Made by a program: the position numbers and the translations under genes. Positions 8,868 through 17,066 of a DNA stretch of 64,000 nucleotides are shown one piece after another; the first letter of the stretch is position 1; every line of letters begins with the position of its first letter. The stretch covers positions 124,001 to 188,000 of the forward strand of contig NZ_UAVD01000038.1 in NCBI RefSeq assembly GCF_900460065.1. The letters are read 5' to 3'. Origin of the DNA: Streptomyces griseus (lineage in GTDB: Bacteria; Actinomycetota; Actinomycetes; Streptomycetales; Streptomycetaceae). The notes beneath the pieces are model-generated. The model was not told the origin of the DNA. It was given only the letters and a program-made list of their open reading frames with translations, and searched no databases.

Positions 8868-10916
8868 GTGTCCAAACTGACCGACCTGCCCAAACGGATC
8901 CTGATCGGCCGGGCGCTGCGCAGCGACAAGCTCGGGGAGACCCTGCTCCCCAAGCGCATCGCGCTCCCCGTCTTCGCGTCCGACCCGTTGTCCTCGGTGG
9001 CGTACGCACCGGGAGAAGTCCTCCTCGTGCTGTCCATCGCGGGGGTGTCGGCGTACCACTTCAGCCCCTGGATCGCCGTCGCGGTCGTCGTCCTCATGTT
9101 CACGGTCGTCGCCTCCTACCGGCAGAACGTCCGCGCCTACCCGAGCGGCGGCGGCGACTACGAGGTCGCGACCACCAACCTCGGCCCCAAGTCCGGACTG
9201 ACCGTCGCCAGCGCCCTGCTCGTCGACTACGTCCTCACCGTCGCCGTGTCGATCTCCTCGGGCGTGGAGAACCTCGGCTCCGCGATCCCGTTCGTCATCG
9301 AGCACAAGACACTCTGCGCCATCGGCGCCATCGTCCTGCTCACCCTGATGAACCTGCGCGGGGTCAAGGAGTCCGGGAAGCTGTTCGCCGTCCCCACCTA
9401 CCTCTTCGTGGCCGGCGTCTTCCTCATGATCCTCTGGGGCGCCTTCCGCGGAGTGGTCCTCGGCGACGCGATGCACGCCCCCACCTCCGACCTGGAGATC
9501 AGGCCGGAGCACGAGGGACTGGCCGGGTTCGCGCTCGTCTTCCTCCTCCTGCGGGCCTTCTCCTCCGGCTGTGCCGCCCTCACCGGGGTCGAGGCGATCA
9601 GCAACGGCGTACCCGCCTTCCGGAAGCCCAAGAGCAAGAACGCCGCGACCACGCTCGCCATGATGGGGCTGCTCGCCGTCACCATGTTCTGCGGCATCAT
9701 CGGCCTGGCCCTGGCCACCGACGTCAAGATGGCCGAGAACCCGGCGGTCGACCTCATCCGCGACGGCGCCCCGGTCGGCGCCGGCTTCACCCAGGACCCG
9801 GTCATCGCCCAGGTCGCCGAGGCTGTCTTCGGCCACGGCTCCTTCCTCTTCATGGCCCTCGCCGCGGCCACCGCTCTCGTCCTCTTCCTCGCCGCGAACA
9901 CCGCGTACAACGGCTTCCCGCTGCTCGGCTCGATCCTCGCCCAGGACCGCTACCTGCCGCGCCAACTGCACACGCGCGGCGACCGGCTCGCGTTCTCCAA
10001 CGGCATCGTGCTGCTGGCGGGCGCCGCGATCCTGCTCGTCTGGATCTACGGAGCCGACTCCACGCGGCTCATCCAGCTGTACATCGTCGGGGTGTTCGTC
10101 TCCTTCACCCTCAGCCAGACCGGCATGGTGCGGCACTGGAACCGCCTGCTGGCCGACGAGAAGGATCAGGCCAAGCGCAGCCACATGGTCCGCTCCCGCG
10201 CGATCAACGCCTTCGGCGCCTTCTTCTGCGGCATGGTCCTGGTGATCGTCCTGGCCACCAAGTTCACCCACGGCGCCTGGGTGGCGCTGCTCGGCATGGT
10301 CATCTTCTACGGCACGATGACCGCGATCCGGAAGCACTACGACCGGGTCGCCGCGGAGATCGCCGCCGACGAGACGCCCGGGGACGAGAGCGTGCGCCCC
10401 TCCCGCGTCCACGCCATCGTCCTGGTCTCCAAGCTCCACCGCCCCACGCTCCGCGCCCTCGCCTACGCCCAACTGATCCGCGCCGACCATCTGGAGGCGC
10501 TCTCCATCAGCGTTGACCCGGACGAGACGAAGGCGCTCCGCGAGGACTGGGAACGCCGCGCCGTCAACGTCCCCCTCAAGATCCTCGACTCGCCCTACCG
10601 CGAGGTGACCCGGCCGGTCATCGAGTACGTGAAGGGCCTGCGCCGCCAGAGCCCGCGCGACGTGGTCAGCGTCTACATCCCGGAGTACGTGGTCGGCCAC
10701 TGGTACGAGCACCTGCTGCACAACCAGAGCGCCCTGCGCCTGAAGGGCCGCCTGCTGTTCACCCCGGGCGTCATGGTCACGTCGGTCCCGTACCAGCTCC
10801 AGTCCTCCGAAGCCGCGAAGAAGCGGGCCCGCCGACGTGCCGACTGGAGCGCCCCGGGCTCGGTCCGCCGGGGCCCGGTGGAGCGCAGGCACAAGGAGCC
10901 GACCCGCAGGGGATGA
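8868..10916 (+). CDS. APC-superfamily permease, KimA-like K+ transporter
   Basis: A 682-aa APC-fold membrane transporter. The N-terminus (LIGRALRSDKLGETLLPKR, then FASDPLSSVAYAPGEVLLVL) matches the KimA/YdaO K+/H+ symporter pattern rather than typical amino-acid permeases. About 12 hydrophobic segments span roughly residues 35-470, followed by a soluble C-terminal domain of about 200 residues (AIVLVSKLHRPTLRALAYA onward), as in KimA. The GTG at 8868 gives the conserved N-terminus; an ATG 93 nt upstream would add an unconserved leader. Neighbouring trkA and kdpDE genes support K+ as substrate. The generic annotation would be amino-acid permease, which remains possible. Confidence 0.75.
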   Translation: MSKLTDLPKRILIGRALRSDKLGETLLPKRIALPVFASDPLSSVAYAPGEVLLVLSIAGVSAYHFSPWIAVAVVVLMFTVVASYRQNVRAYPSGGGDYEVATTNLGPKSGLTVASALLVDYVLTVAVSISSGVENLGSAIPFVIEHKTLCAIGAIVLLTLMNLRGVKESGKLFAVPTYLFVAGVFLMILWGAFRGVVLGDAMHAPTSDLEIRPEHEGLAGFALVFLLLRAFSSGCAALTGVEAISNGVPAFRKPKSKNAATTLAMMGLLAVTMFCGIIGLALATDVKMAENPAVDLIRDGAPVGAGFTQDPVIAQVAEAVFGHGSFLFMALAAATALVLFLAANTAYNGFPLLGSILAQDRYLPRQLHTRGDRLAFSNGIVLLAGAAILLVWIYGADSTRLIQLYIVGVFVSFTLSQTGMVRHWNRLLADEKDQAKRSHMVRSRAINAFGAFFCGMVLVIVLATKFTHGAWVALLGMVIFYGTMTAIRKHYDRVAAEIAADETPGDESVRPSRVHAIVLVSKLHRPTLRALAYAQLIRADHLEALSISVDPDETKALREDWERRAVNVPLKILDSPYREVTRPVIEYVKGLRRQSPRDVVSVYIPEYVVGHWYEHLLHNQSALRLKGRLLFTPGVMVTSVPYQLQSSEAAKKRARRRADWSAPGSVRRGPVERRHKEPTRRG

Positions 10917-11172
10917 GACCGTCGGCGCCTCGGCACGACGACGGTCCGGGACGGCGGGCGGGTGGCGCGCGGACACCGGGGGCCGGAGGCGAGGGCGGCG
11001 CGGGCCCGCCCGGAGGGCGCGGGACCGGTGCGGCGGCGCGGGCCCGCAGGAGGGCGCGCGGCGGTGCCTGGCCGGGCGTGGTCAGCACCCCGACCGCGTC
11101 CGCGTAGACTGGTGGGCTGTCGTCCGGCCGCGGGCCCGACCGTTCGCCCCCTTCTCCCTGGAGCCTCCCCTC

Positions 11173-12501
11173 ATGCAGAACGAACCCACGTCGTCGCTGG
11201 TCGGGGAGGAGTACGAGGTCGAGGTCGGGCCCGTCGCACACGGCGGTCACTGCATCGCCCGCACCGCAGAGAACCAGGTGCTTTTCGTACGCCACACGCT
11301 CCCCGGCGAGAAGATCATCGCCAAGGTCACCGACGGCGACTCGGACTCCCGCTTCCTGCGGGCCGACGCGGTACGGATCATCGAGCCGTCCAAGGACCGC
11401 GTCGAGGCGCCCTGCCCGTACGCCGGCCCCGGCATGTGCGGCGGCTGCGACTGGCAGCACGCCAAACCGGGCGCGCAGCGCCGCCTCAAGGGCGAGGTCA
11501 TCGCCGAGCAGCTCCTGCGGCTGGCGGGCCTGACCCCCGAGGAGGCCGGCTGGGACGGCACGGTCATGCCGGCCGAGGGCGACAAGCTGCCCGCGGGCGA
11601 GGTGCCGGCCTGGCGCACCCGCGTCCAGTACACGATCGACGCCGACGGCCGCGCGGGCCTGCGCAAGCACCGCTCGCACGACGTCCAGCCGATCGACCGC
11701 TGCCTGATCGCCGCGCCGGGTGTCTCGGAACTCGGCGTCGAGAAGCGCGAATGGCCCCAGATCGCCGCCGTGGAGGCCATCACCGCCACCGGCTCGAACG
11801 ACCGCCAGGTCATCCTCACCCCGAAGCCCGGCGGCCGGCTCCCCCTGGTCGAACTCGACAAGCCGGTCTCCGTGCTCCGCGTCGAGGAGAAGGACGGCGG
11901 AGTCCACCGCGTCCACGGCCGCGCCTTCGTCCGCGAGCGCGCCGACGACCGCACGTACCGCGTCGGCTCCGGCGGCTTCTGGCAGGTCCACCCGCAGGCG
12001 GCCAACACCCTGGTCCGCGCGGTCATGCAGGGCCTGCTGCCCCGCAAGAACGACACCGCCCTCGACCTCTACTGCGGCGTCGGCCTGTTCGCCGGCGCCA
12101 TCGGCCAGCGCCTCGGCGAGAAGGGCGCGGTCCTCGGCATCGAGTCCGGCAAGCGCGCGGTCGAGGACGCCCGCCACAACCTGAAGGACCTGGACCGGGT
12201 CCGCATCGAACACGGCAAGGTCGACCAGGTGCTGCCCCGCACCGGCATCACGGAGTGCGACCTGATCGTCCTGGACCCGCCGCGCGCGGGCGCGGGCAAG
12301 CAGGTCGTCAAGCACCTGTCGGGTCTGGGCGCCCGCAGGATCGCCTACGTGGCCTGCGACCCGGCGGCCCTGGCCCGGGACCTGGCGTACTTCCGGGACG
12401 GCGGATACAAGGTGCGGACGCTGCGGGCGTTCGACCTCTTCCCGATGACGCATCATGTCGAGTGCGTCGCGATCCTTGAGCCTGCTGAAAAGGGCCGCTG
12501 A
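11173..12501 (+). CDS. TRAM-domain class I SAM-dependent RNA methyltransferase (TrmA/RlmD-like)
   Basis: A 442-aa cytosolic enzyme that likely makes 5-methyluridine in tRNA or rRNA. Domains: TRAM (about 8-68, VGPVAHGGHCIARTAENQV), a cysteine cluster CPYAGPGMCGGC near 79-90 suited to an Fe-S centre, then a Rossmann methyltransferase domain with DLYCGVGLFAGAIG near 297, the LDPPRAGAGK motif near 368, catalytic Cys in YVACDPAALARDL near 393, and the family C-terminus FPMTHHVECVAIL. The ATG at 11173 follows the spacing of the domain. The upstream in-frame extension is Arg/Gly-rich and unlikely to be translated. The exact target base cannot be decided from sequence alone. Confidence 0.88.
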   Translation: MQNEPTSSLVGEEYEVEVGPVAHGGHCIARTAENQVLFVRHTLPGEKIIAKVTDGDSDSRFLRADAVRIIEPSKDRVEAPCPYAGPGMCGGCDWQHAKPGAQRRLKGEVIAEQLLRLAGLTPEEAGWDGTVMPAEGDKLPAGEVPAWRTRVQYTIDADGRAGLRKHRSHDVQPIDRCLIAAPGVSELGVEKREWPQIAAVEAITATGSNDRQVILTPKPGGRLPLVELDKPVSVLRVEEKDGGVHRVHGRAFVRERADDRTYRVGSGGFWQVHPQAANTLVRAVMQGLLPRKNDTALDLYCGVGLFAGAIGQRLGEKGAVLGIESGKRAVEDARHNLKDLDRVRIEHGKVDQVLPRTGITECDLIVLDPPRAGAGKQVVKHLSGLGARRIAYVACDPAALARDLAYFRDGGYKVRTLRAFDLFPMTHHVECVAILEPAEKGR

Positions 12502-12528
12502 ACTGGCGTTTCCCCGAGTGGGCGTTAC

Positions 12529-12556
12529 GTGCGTCAGGTGCGATACCTTGACGCAC
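12529..12556. terminator. Hairpin downstream of methyltransferase gene
   Basis: Arms GTGCGTCAGGT and ACCTTGACGCAC pair over 11 bp with one bulge, starting 28 nt after the stop codon. This is the probable terminator of the plus-strand gene. It would also end any minus-strand transcript leaving the orphan riboswitch at 12610-12730. Confidence 0.6.
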
Positions 12557-12609
12557 CCACCAGGGTCCGGGAGGCGGTGACCGGGCTCCACGCTGCAGAC
12601 CATGACAGT

Positions 12610-12730
12610 GAGAAGCAGTACACGGACACGAGAGAGTGATCCGGCTCGCGGCAACGAGTGCTCCACCGCTCACGGTTGCAGGTCAGCGCCGGAATCGCAC
12701 CGGCTTCCCTCCCTCGCGTACGCATTCGGT
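12610..12730 (-). ncRNA. Cobalamin riboswitch without a downstream gene
   Basis: Read on the minus strand, the region contains AGGGAAGCCGGTGCGA, then TTCCGGCGCTGAC, then CTGCAACCGTGAGC, and finally a B12-box-like GAGCCGGATCACTCTC. These are the ordered conserved blocks of the cobalamin riboswitch family, and the two riboswitches at 20930-21060 and 21135-21262 carry the same blocks. Transcription would run toward the 3' end of the methyltransferase gene. No convincing open frame follows within the remaining 110 nt, so this copy appears orphaned. It lies 140 nt downstream of the DUF4430 gene that ends the ECF operon. Boundaries are approximate. Confidence 0.8.
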
Positions 12731-12823
12731 TGTACGTCCGCCAGCAAGCGGAACGGCCGAATCTCTGCAGGTGAACGCAATTTCGGCCACCCCGATCCGT
12801 GCGGTTCACGCCACATCGCGTGC

Positions 12824-12856
12824 GGGCGGCCCGGACCGGGGAGGTCCGGGACGCCC
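12824..12856 (-). terminator. Terminator of ECF cobalamin-type operon
   Basis: A 14-bp stem with one mismatch (core CCCGGACC / GGTCCGGG at 12830-12837 and 12843-12850) lies 17 nt beyond the DUF4430 stop. It separates the operon from the orphan riboswitch, which must therefore have its own promoter. Confidence 0.6.
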
Positions 12857-12872
12857 TGAGAAACGCCGACGG

Positions 12873-13364
12873 TCAGAACGAGGTCCAGGTGAAGGCGACC
12901 TGGTCGCCGTTCTCGATCTCGAACTGGCAGCCGCCGACGGGGGTCGGGGTGCCGTTCACGGAGATGCTCCAGTAGGCCGAGCCGCCCCCGCTCACGCCCT
13001 TGACCGTGTCGACGGAGAAGTCGTCGAAGGACGCGTACCAGGTGCCGTCCCAGGTGAAGCCGTTGCGCTTGGCCGCGTGGTCGAGGGCGGCCGTCGGGGT
13101 CGGGACCTTCGTAGCGTGGGCGCTGCCGTTGGTGCCGTCGCACTTGTGGGTGCCGCCGGTGGCGGTGGTGACGTCGTGGCCCCAGGTGAAGACCTTCTTC
13201 TGGAAGAGCAGGCCGTCGGGGCCCTGGACCGTGACGGTGACTCTCACCGGAGCGTTCGTGAACGCCGCTGCCGTCTGAGCCTGCGCGACCGCGGGGGCGG
13301 CGGTCAGGGCGAGACCGAGGGCGGCGGTGGTGAGGGCGGTGCGGCGGAGCAGGGTGGTGCCCAT
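12873..13364 (-). CDS. Secreted DUF4430 (transcobalamin C-terminal-like) protein
   Basis: A 163-aa exported protein: signal peptide MGTTLLRRTALTTAALGL to AVAQAQT (cleavage near residue 28), then a single beta domain of DUF4430 type. Its recognisable end is WSISVNGTPTPVGGCQFEI followed by ENGDQVAFTWTSF. DUF4430 is the domain at the C-terminus of vertebrate transcobalamin and intrinsic factor. Two Cys (in HKCDG and GGCQF) could form a disulphide. The ATG at 13364 is chosen because it begins the signal peptide. It is the last gene of the riboswitch-led operon, 40 nt after the ECF S-component stop. Inferred role: extracytoplasmic corrinoid capture or handover to the importer. Confidence 0.82.
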   Translation of the reverse strand: MGTTLLRRTALTTAALGLALTAAPAVAQAQTAAAFTNAPVRVTVTVQGPDGLLFQKKVFTWGHDVTTATGGTHKCDGTNGSAHATKVPTPTAALDHAAKRNGFTWDGTWYASFDDFSVDTVKGVSGGGSAYWSISVNGTPTPVGGCQFEIENGDQVAFTWTSF

Positions 13365-13404
13365 GAGGTTCCCTTCGGTAAGGAATGCGTGGTCGGTGCG
13401 TGGT

Positions 13405-14229
13405 TCATCCGGCGGTGCCGTCCGGGCTCGCGTCCCGGCCCGCGAAGCGGATCGGGGCCTGGAAGCGGGCTTTGCGGGCGGCACGGCGGAAGACGGTGAG
13501 GACGGCGGGTCCGGCCAGGGTGATGGCGACGAGGTTGGTGACGGCGCGGCCGGTGTCCCAGCCGAGCGAGGTCGCCAGGTCGAAGGCGAGGTACCGCTGG
13601 AACTGCTCGGTGAACGGGAGGCCGGGCAGGTAGGCGATGGAGCTGTTCGGGTCCAGGGAGAAGGGCCAGAAGGAGAGGTTCAGCAGGAAGCCGAACAGGT
13701 AGCCGGAGAGCGAGCCGTACACCGCGAGGAGGGCGATCTCCCGGCGGCCGGTGGCCCTCGGGAGGAAGCCGCCGAGCATGCCCACGAAGGCGCAGCCGAA
13801 CATCTGGTACGGCATCCAGGGGCCGACACCGCCGGTGATGAGCGCCGAGGCGAAGAGTGAGGTGCAGCCCAGGGTGAAACCGAAGCCGGGGCCGTAGACG
13901 CGGCCCGCGAGGACGAGGATGAAGAAGACCGTCTCGATACCGGCGGTCCCGGCCCCGAGGGGCCGGATCGCGGCGTTGACGGCGGACAGGACGCCCAGCA
14001 TGGCCAGGGCCTTGGAGTTGATGCCGCCCTCGGAGATCTCGGAGATCACGACGGCGAGCACGATGACCAGCAGCACGCCGAAGATCAGCGGCGGAGCGTA
14101 GTTCGAGCCGAACTTTCCCGGCGCGACGAGGAACGGCCAGAAGAACGCGACGACTCCGAGGAAGGCCGCCATGGCGATGACGAGCGCGGCCCGGGGACGT
14201 ATGCGGATGGCCGCGGAGGAGGTGCTCAC
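13405..14229 (-). CDS. ECF transporter S component (predicted corrinoid-specific)
   Basis: A 274-aa integral membrane protein with seven or eight hydrophobic segments (for example VIAMAAFLGVVAFFWPFLVA, FGVLLVIVLAVVISEISEGG, TVFFILVLAGRVYGPGFGF). It shows the S-component pattern of short loops and GxG-rich helices. The N-terminus lacks the His motif of CbiM, which argues against cobalt. The ATG overlaps the ATPase stop by 4 nt (ATGA), so translation is coupled. Substrate is inferred from the cobalamin riboswitch upstream of the operon and the DUF4430 neighbours: cobalamin or a corrinoid precursor. Confidence 0.8.
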   Translation of the reverse strand: MSTSSAAIRIRPRAALVIAMAAFLGVVAFFWPFLVAPGKFGSNYAPPLIFGVLLVIVLAVVISEISEGGINSKALAMLGVLSAVNAAIRPLGAGTAGIETVFFILVLAGRVYGPGFGFTLGCTSLFASALITGGVGPWMPYQMFGCAFVGMLGGFLPRATGRREIALLAVYGSLSGYLFGFLLNLSFWPFSLDPNSSIAYLPGLPFTEQFQRYLAFDLATSLGWDTGRAVTNLVAITLAGPAVLTVFRRAARKARFQAPIRFAGRDASPDGTAG

Positions 14230-15881
14230 GCGCTCGGGTCCGTTCCGTGGGCATCGAGTACCGAGGCCAGTTGGTCCACGGTGAGGTAGGGCAGAGGAGC
14301 GAGAACCTTCGCGGTCTGCGGGGCGAAGACCGGCGAGGCGACGATGACTTCGGTGGTGGGTCCGTCGGCGACGACGTCCCCCTCGGCCATGACGACGACC
14401 CGGTCGGCGGCCCGGGCGACGAACTCGACGTCGTGGGTGGAGATGACGACGGTGCGGCCCTCTGCCGCGAGGCCGTCGACGATCCCGATCAGTTCGCCCT
14501 TGGCCCGGTAGTCGAGCCCGCGCGTGGGCTCGTCGAGGAGCACGACCCGGGGTGCGGCGGCGAGTTGGATCGCCAGGACGAGGGCGAGCTTCTGGCCCTC
14601 CGACAGATCACGGGGGTGGGTGGTGTCGGGGATGCCGGGAGCGAGCCGGTCCAGCAGGGTGCGGGCCGGGATGCCGTCGGCCTGCACCGCGGACTCGGAG
14701 TCGGCCTGGTCGAGTTCCTGCTTGACGCTCTCCAGATAGAGCAGGTCGGTGGGTGTCTGCGGCACCAGACCGACGAGGCGGCGGGCCTCGGTCGCCGAGA
14801 CCTTCCGGGGATCTCGCGTCCCCGGGCCGTCGGACTCTCCTACGGAGACCGAACCGGCCTTGCGGGGGCCGGAGCCCTGGAGCGCCCAGAGCAGGGAGGA
14901 CTTGCCGGAGCCGTTGCGGCCCATCAGCGCGGTGATCTCCCCGCCGCGGAGGTCGAGGGCGACCTCGCGGACGGCGGGGACGCCTTGGTACGTCACGGTG
15001 ATGCCGCGTGCGCTCAGCAGTCGGGGCCGGTCCGCCGGGAGAGCCGTCCGTACCGGCGGGGGTACGACACCGTCCAGCCGGGTCCGCAGGGGCGCCGCCG
15101 CACGTCGGGCGTCGCGGATGGACAGGGGCAGCGGCGACCATCCGGCGATGCGGCCGAGATCGACGACGGGCGGGGCGATGGACGACGTACGGAAGACTTC
15201 GGCGGGCGGCCCGGAGACCACGCGCCCGTCCCCGGGGAGGTGGATGACGCGGTCGGCGTACTGGACGACGCGCTCCAGGCGGTGTTCGGCGAGCAGGACG
15301 GTGACGCCGAGGTCGTGGACGAGCCGGGTGACGGCGGCCAGGACCTCTTCGGCGGCCGTCGGGTCGAGCGCGGAGGTGGGTTCGTCGAGGACCAGGACGC
15401 GGGGATGCGCGGTGAGGACGGATCCGATGGCGACGCGCTGTTGTTGCCCGCCCGAGAGTTCGTGGAGGGCCCGGTGGCGGAGGTCGGCGAGCCCGAGGAG
15501 ATCGAGGGTCTCCTCGACGCGCTTGCGCATGGTGGCGGGCGCGACCGCCAACTGCTCCATGGCGTAGGCGAGTTCCTCCTCGACGGTGTCGGTGACGAAG
15601 CCGTCGAGGGGGTCCTGTCCCACGACGCCCACGACATCGGCGAGTTCGCGCGGCGGATGTTCGGCGGTGTCCCGGCCGTCGACGGTGACTCTGCCGTACA
15701 GGGTGCCGCCGGTGAAGTGCGGGACGAGCCCGTTGACGGCGCCGAGGAGGGTCGACTTGCCGACGCCGGTGTGGCCGACGACGAGGCAGAGTTCGCCCTC
15801 CTCCACGGTCAGGTTCACGTCCCGCAGGACGGGCTCCGCCGTGTCCTCGTACTGGACGGTGACCTGGTCGAAGGTGATCAC
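14226..15881 (-). CDS. ECF transporter fused A-A' ATPase
   Basis: A 551-aa tandem ABC ATPase that powers the importer. First half: Walker A GHTGVGKST near residue 37, signature LSGGQQQRVAIGSVL, Walker B LVLDEPTSALDP. Second half from about 315: Walker A GRNGSGKSS, a degenerate signature LSEGQKLALVLAIQL, and VLLDEPTRGLD. The fused EcfA-EcfA' form is common in actinobacteria. The GTG start overlaps the T-component stop by 4 nt (GTGA); the longer in-frame stretch upstream lies inside the T-component gene. It overlaps the S-component gene by 4 nt. Confidence 0.93.
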   Translation of the reverse strand: MITFDQVTVQYEDTAEPVLRDVNLTVEEGELCLVVGHTGVGKSTLLGAVNGLVPHFTGGTLYGRVTVDGRDTAEHPPRELADVVGVVGQDPLDGFVTDTVEEELAYAMEQLAVAPATMRKRVEETLDLLGLADLRHRALHELSGGQQQRVAIGSVLTAHPRVLVLDEPTSALDPTAAEEVLAAVTRLVHDLGVTVLLAEHRLERVVQYADRVIHLPGDGRVVSGPPAEVFRTSSIAPPVVDLGRIAGWSPLPLSIRDARRAAAPLRTRLDGVVPPPVRTALPADRPRLLSARGITVTYQGVPAVREVALDLRGGEITALMGRNGSGKSSLLWALQGSGPRKAGSVSVGESDGPGTRDPRKVSATEARRLVGLVPQTPTDLLYLESVKQELDQADSESAVQADGIPARTLLDRLAPGIPDTTHPRDLSEGQKLALVLAIQLAAAPRVVLLDEPTRGLDYRAKGELIGIVDGLAAEGRTVVISTHDVEFVARAADRVVVMAEGDVVADGPTTEVIVASPVFAPQTAKVLAPLPYLTVDQLASVLDAHGTDPSA

Positions 15882-17062
15882 GTGGATTCCTCGGTGCGCT
15901 GTGCGGGGACGCTCGGACGGACCGGTGCGCTCGGTGGTGGGGCCAGGAATCCGGCGGTTCCCGCGAGGAGGATCGCGGCGGCCGGTACCAGCGGGAGGGT
16001 GGGCCAGCTGAGCGGGTAGATGGAGGGGTTGAGTTCCGCGGCGTTGAAACCCGCGTTGCTGAAGAGGAGTACGGCGGACAGGACACCGCAGCCGGCCACG
16101 GCCCACTCGGCGGCCCGCCAGGGGTCCGGCCGGTAGGTGGTCCGGGTGATCCGGCGCCCGCCGAGACGAAGGCCCGCCACGCACAGCAGTCCGCCGAGGA
16201 CGAGCGCCGGGAAGCCGAGCAGGGCGGGTGCGGTGGCGTCGAGGAGCCCGTACGCACCCGCGCAGAGGCCGCACATGCCGAGCAGCATCAGGGCGCCGGT
16301 CGCCCGGCGCGAGCGGCGGGTGGCCGTTCCGGCCCGGCCGTAGCCTCGGGAGTCCATGGCCGCGGCGAGGCGCAGGGAGCGTTCCAGGGCGTCTTCGAGG
16401 ACGGGGACGATGATGCCGCGCAGGGCGCGCAACCCCTGGGAACGCCCGGCCCGGAGACGTCGTGCCCGGTGCACCCGCTGGACGCTCTGGACCAGTTGGG
16501 GTGCCACGCTGATGGAGACGGTGACGGCGACGCCGAGTTCGTACAGCGCGCCGGGGAGCACCCGTAGCGCCCGCTTGGGGTTGGCGAGGGTGTTGGCGGC
16601 GCCGATGCAGCAGAGCATGCACGCGAGCCGGAGCCCGTCGGTGGCGGCGGACAGCAGCGCTTCCAGGGAGACCGGTCCGCCGATCTTGATGCCGGCGTAC
16701 CAGTCCGGGGTGGGCAGGTGGGGGAGGGAGAAGATGAAGTGGTCATGGGGGGTGATCCCGGTGGCGAAGACCGCGCGGAACACCACCCGGATCGCGACGA
16801 CGGTGAGCGCCAGGTAGAGGTAGTACTTGAAGCCGCGTGCCCAGGGGGCCTCGGTACGGCGCACGGTGATGACGTAGCCGAGGACGGCGAGCACCAGGAA
16901 CAGCAGCAGCGGGTTGTTGGTGCGGCTGACCGCGGTGGCGAGGGCCAGGGCCCAGATCCACCAGGCGACGGGATGGAGGGTGCGGGGCAGCCGGCGGCCG
17001 CCCGCGTCCGGCGCGAGGCCGGGCGCGGACGACCGAGCGGTCGCCGCAGAGGTGCGGGGCAC
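15878..17062 (-). CDS. ECF transporter T component (CbiQ/EcfT family)
   Basis: A 394-aa energy-coupling membrane protein. The first half has hydrophobic segments (WWIWALALATAVSRTNNPLL, LFLVLAVLGYVITV). The cytosolic coupling region carries the two Ala-Arg-Gly type motifs, ARRLRAGRS and AAMDSRGYGR, that contact the ATPases. Additional C-terminal segments (about 255-370) make it longer than the usual 250-aa EcfT. It begins 4 nt after the upstream surface-protein stop and overlaps the ATPase start. No sign of truncation. Confidence 0.9.
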   Translation of the reverse strand: MPRTSAATARSSAPGLAPDAGGRRLPRTLHPVAWWIWALALATAVSRTNNPLLLFLVLAVLGYVITVRRTEAPWARGFKYYLYLALTVVAIRVVFRAVFATGITPHDHFIFSLPHLPTPDWYAGIKIGGPVSLEALLSAATDGLRLACMLCCIGAANTLANPKRALRVLPGALYELGVAVTVSISVAPQLVQSVQRVHRARRLRAGRSQGLRALRGIIVPVLEDALERSLRLAAAMDSRGYGRAGTATRRSRRATGALMLLGMCGLCAGAYGLLDATAPALLGFPALVLGGLLCVAGLRLGGRRITRTTYRPDPWRAAEWAVAGCGVLSAVLLFSNAGFNAAELNPSIYPLSWPTLPLVPAAAILLAGTAGFLAPPPSAPVRPSVPAQRTEEST

Positions 17063-17066
17063 GCGG

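Noticed and set aside
13405..14229. CbiM-type cobalt S component
   Set aside because: The conserved N-terminal His motif of CbiM is absent and no CbiN is present; DUF4430 and barrel proteins point to a corrinoid.
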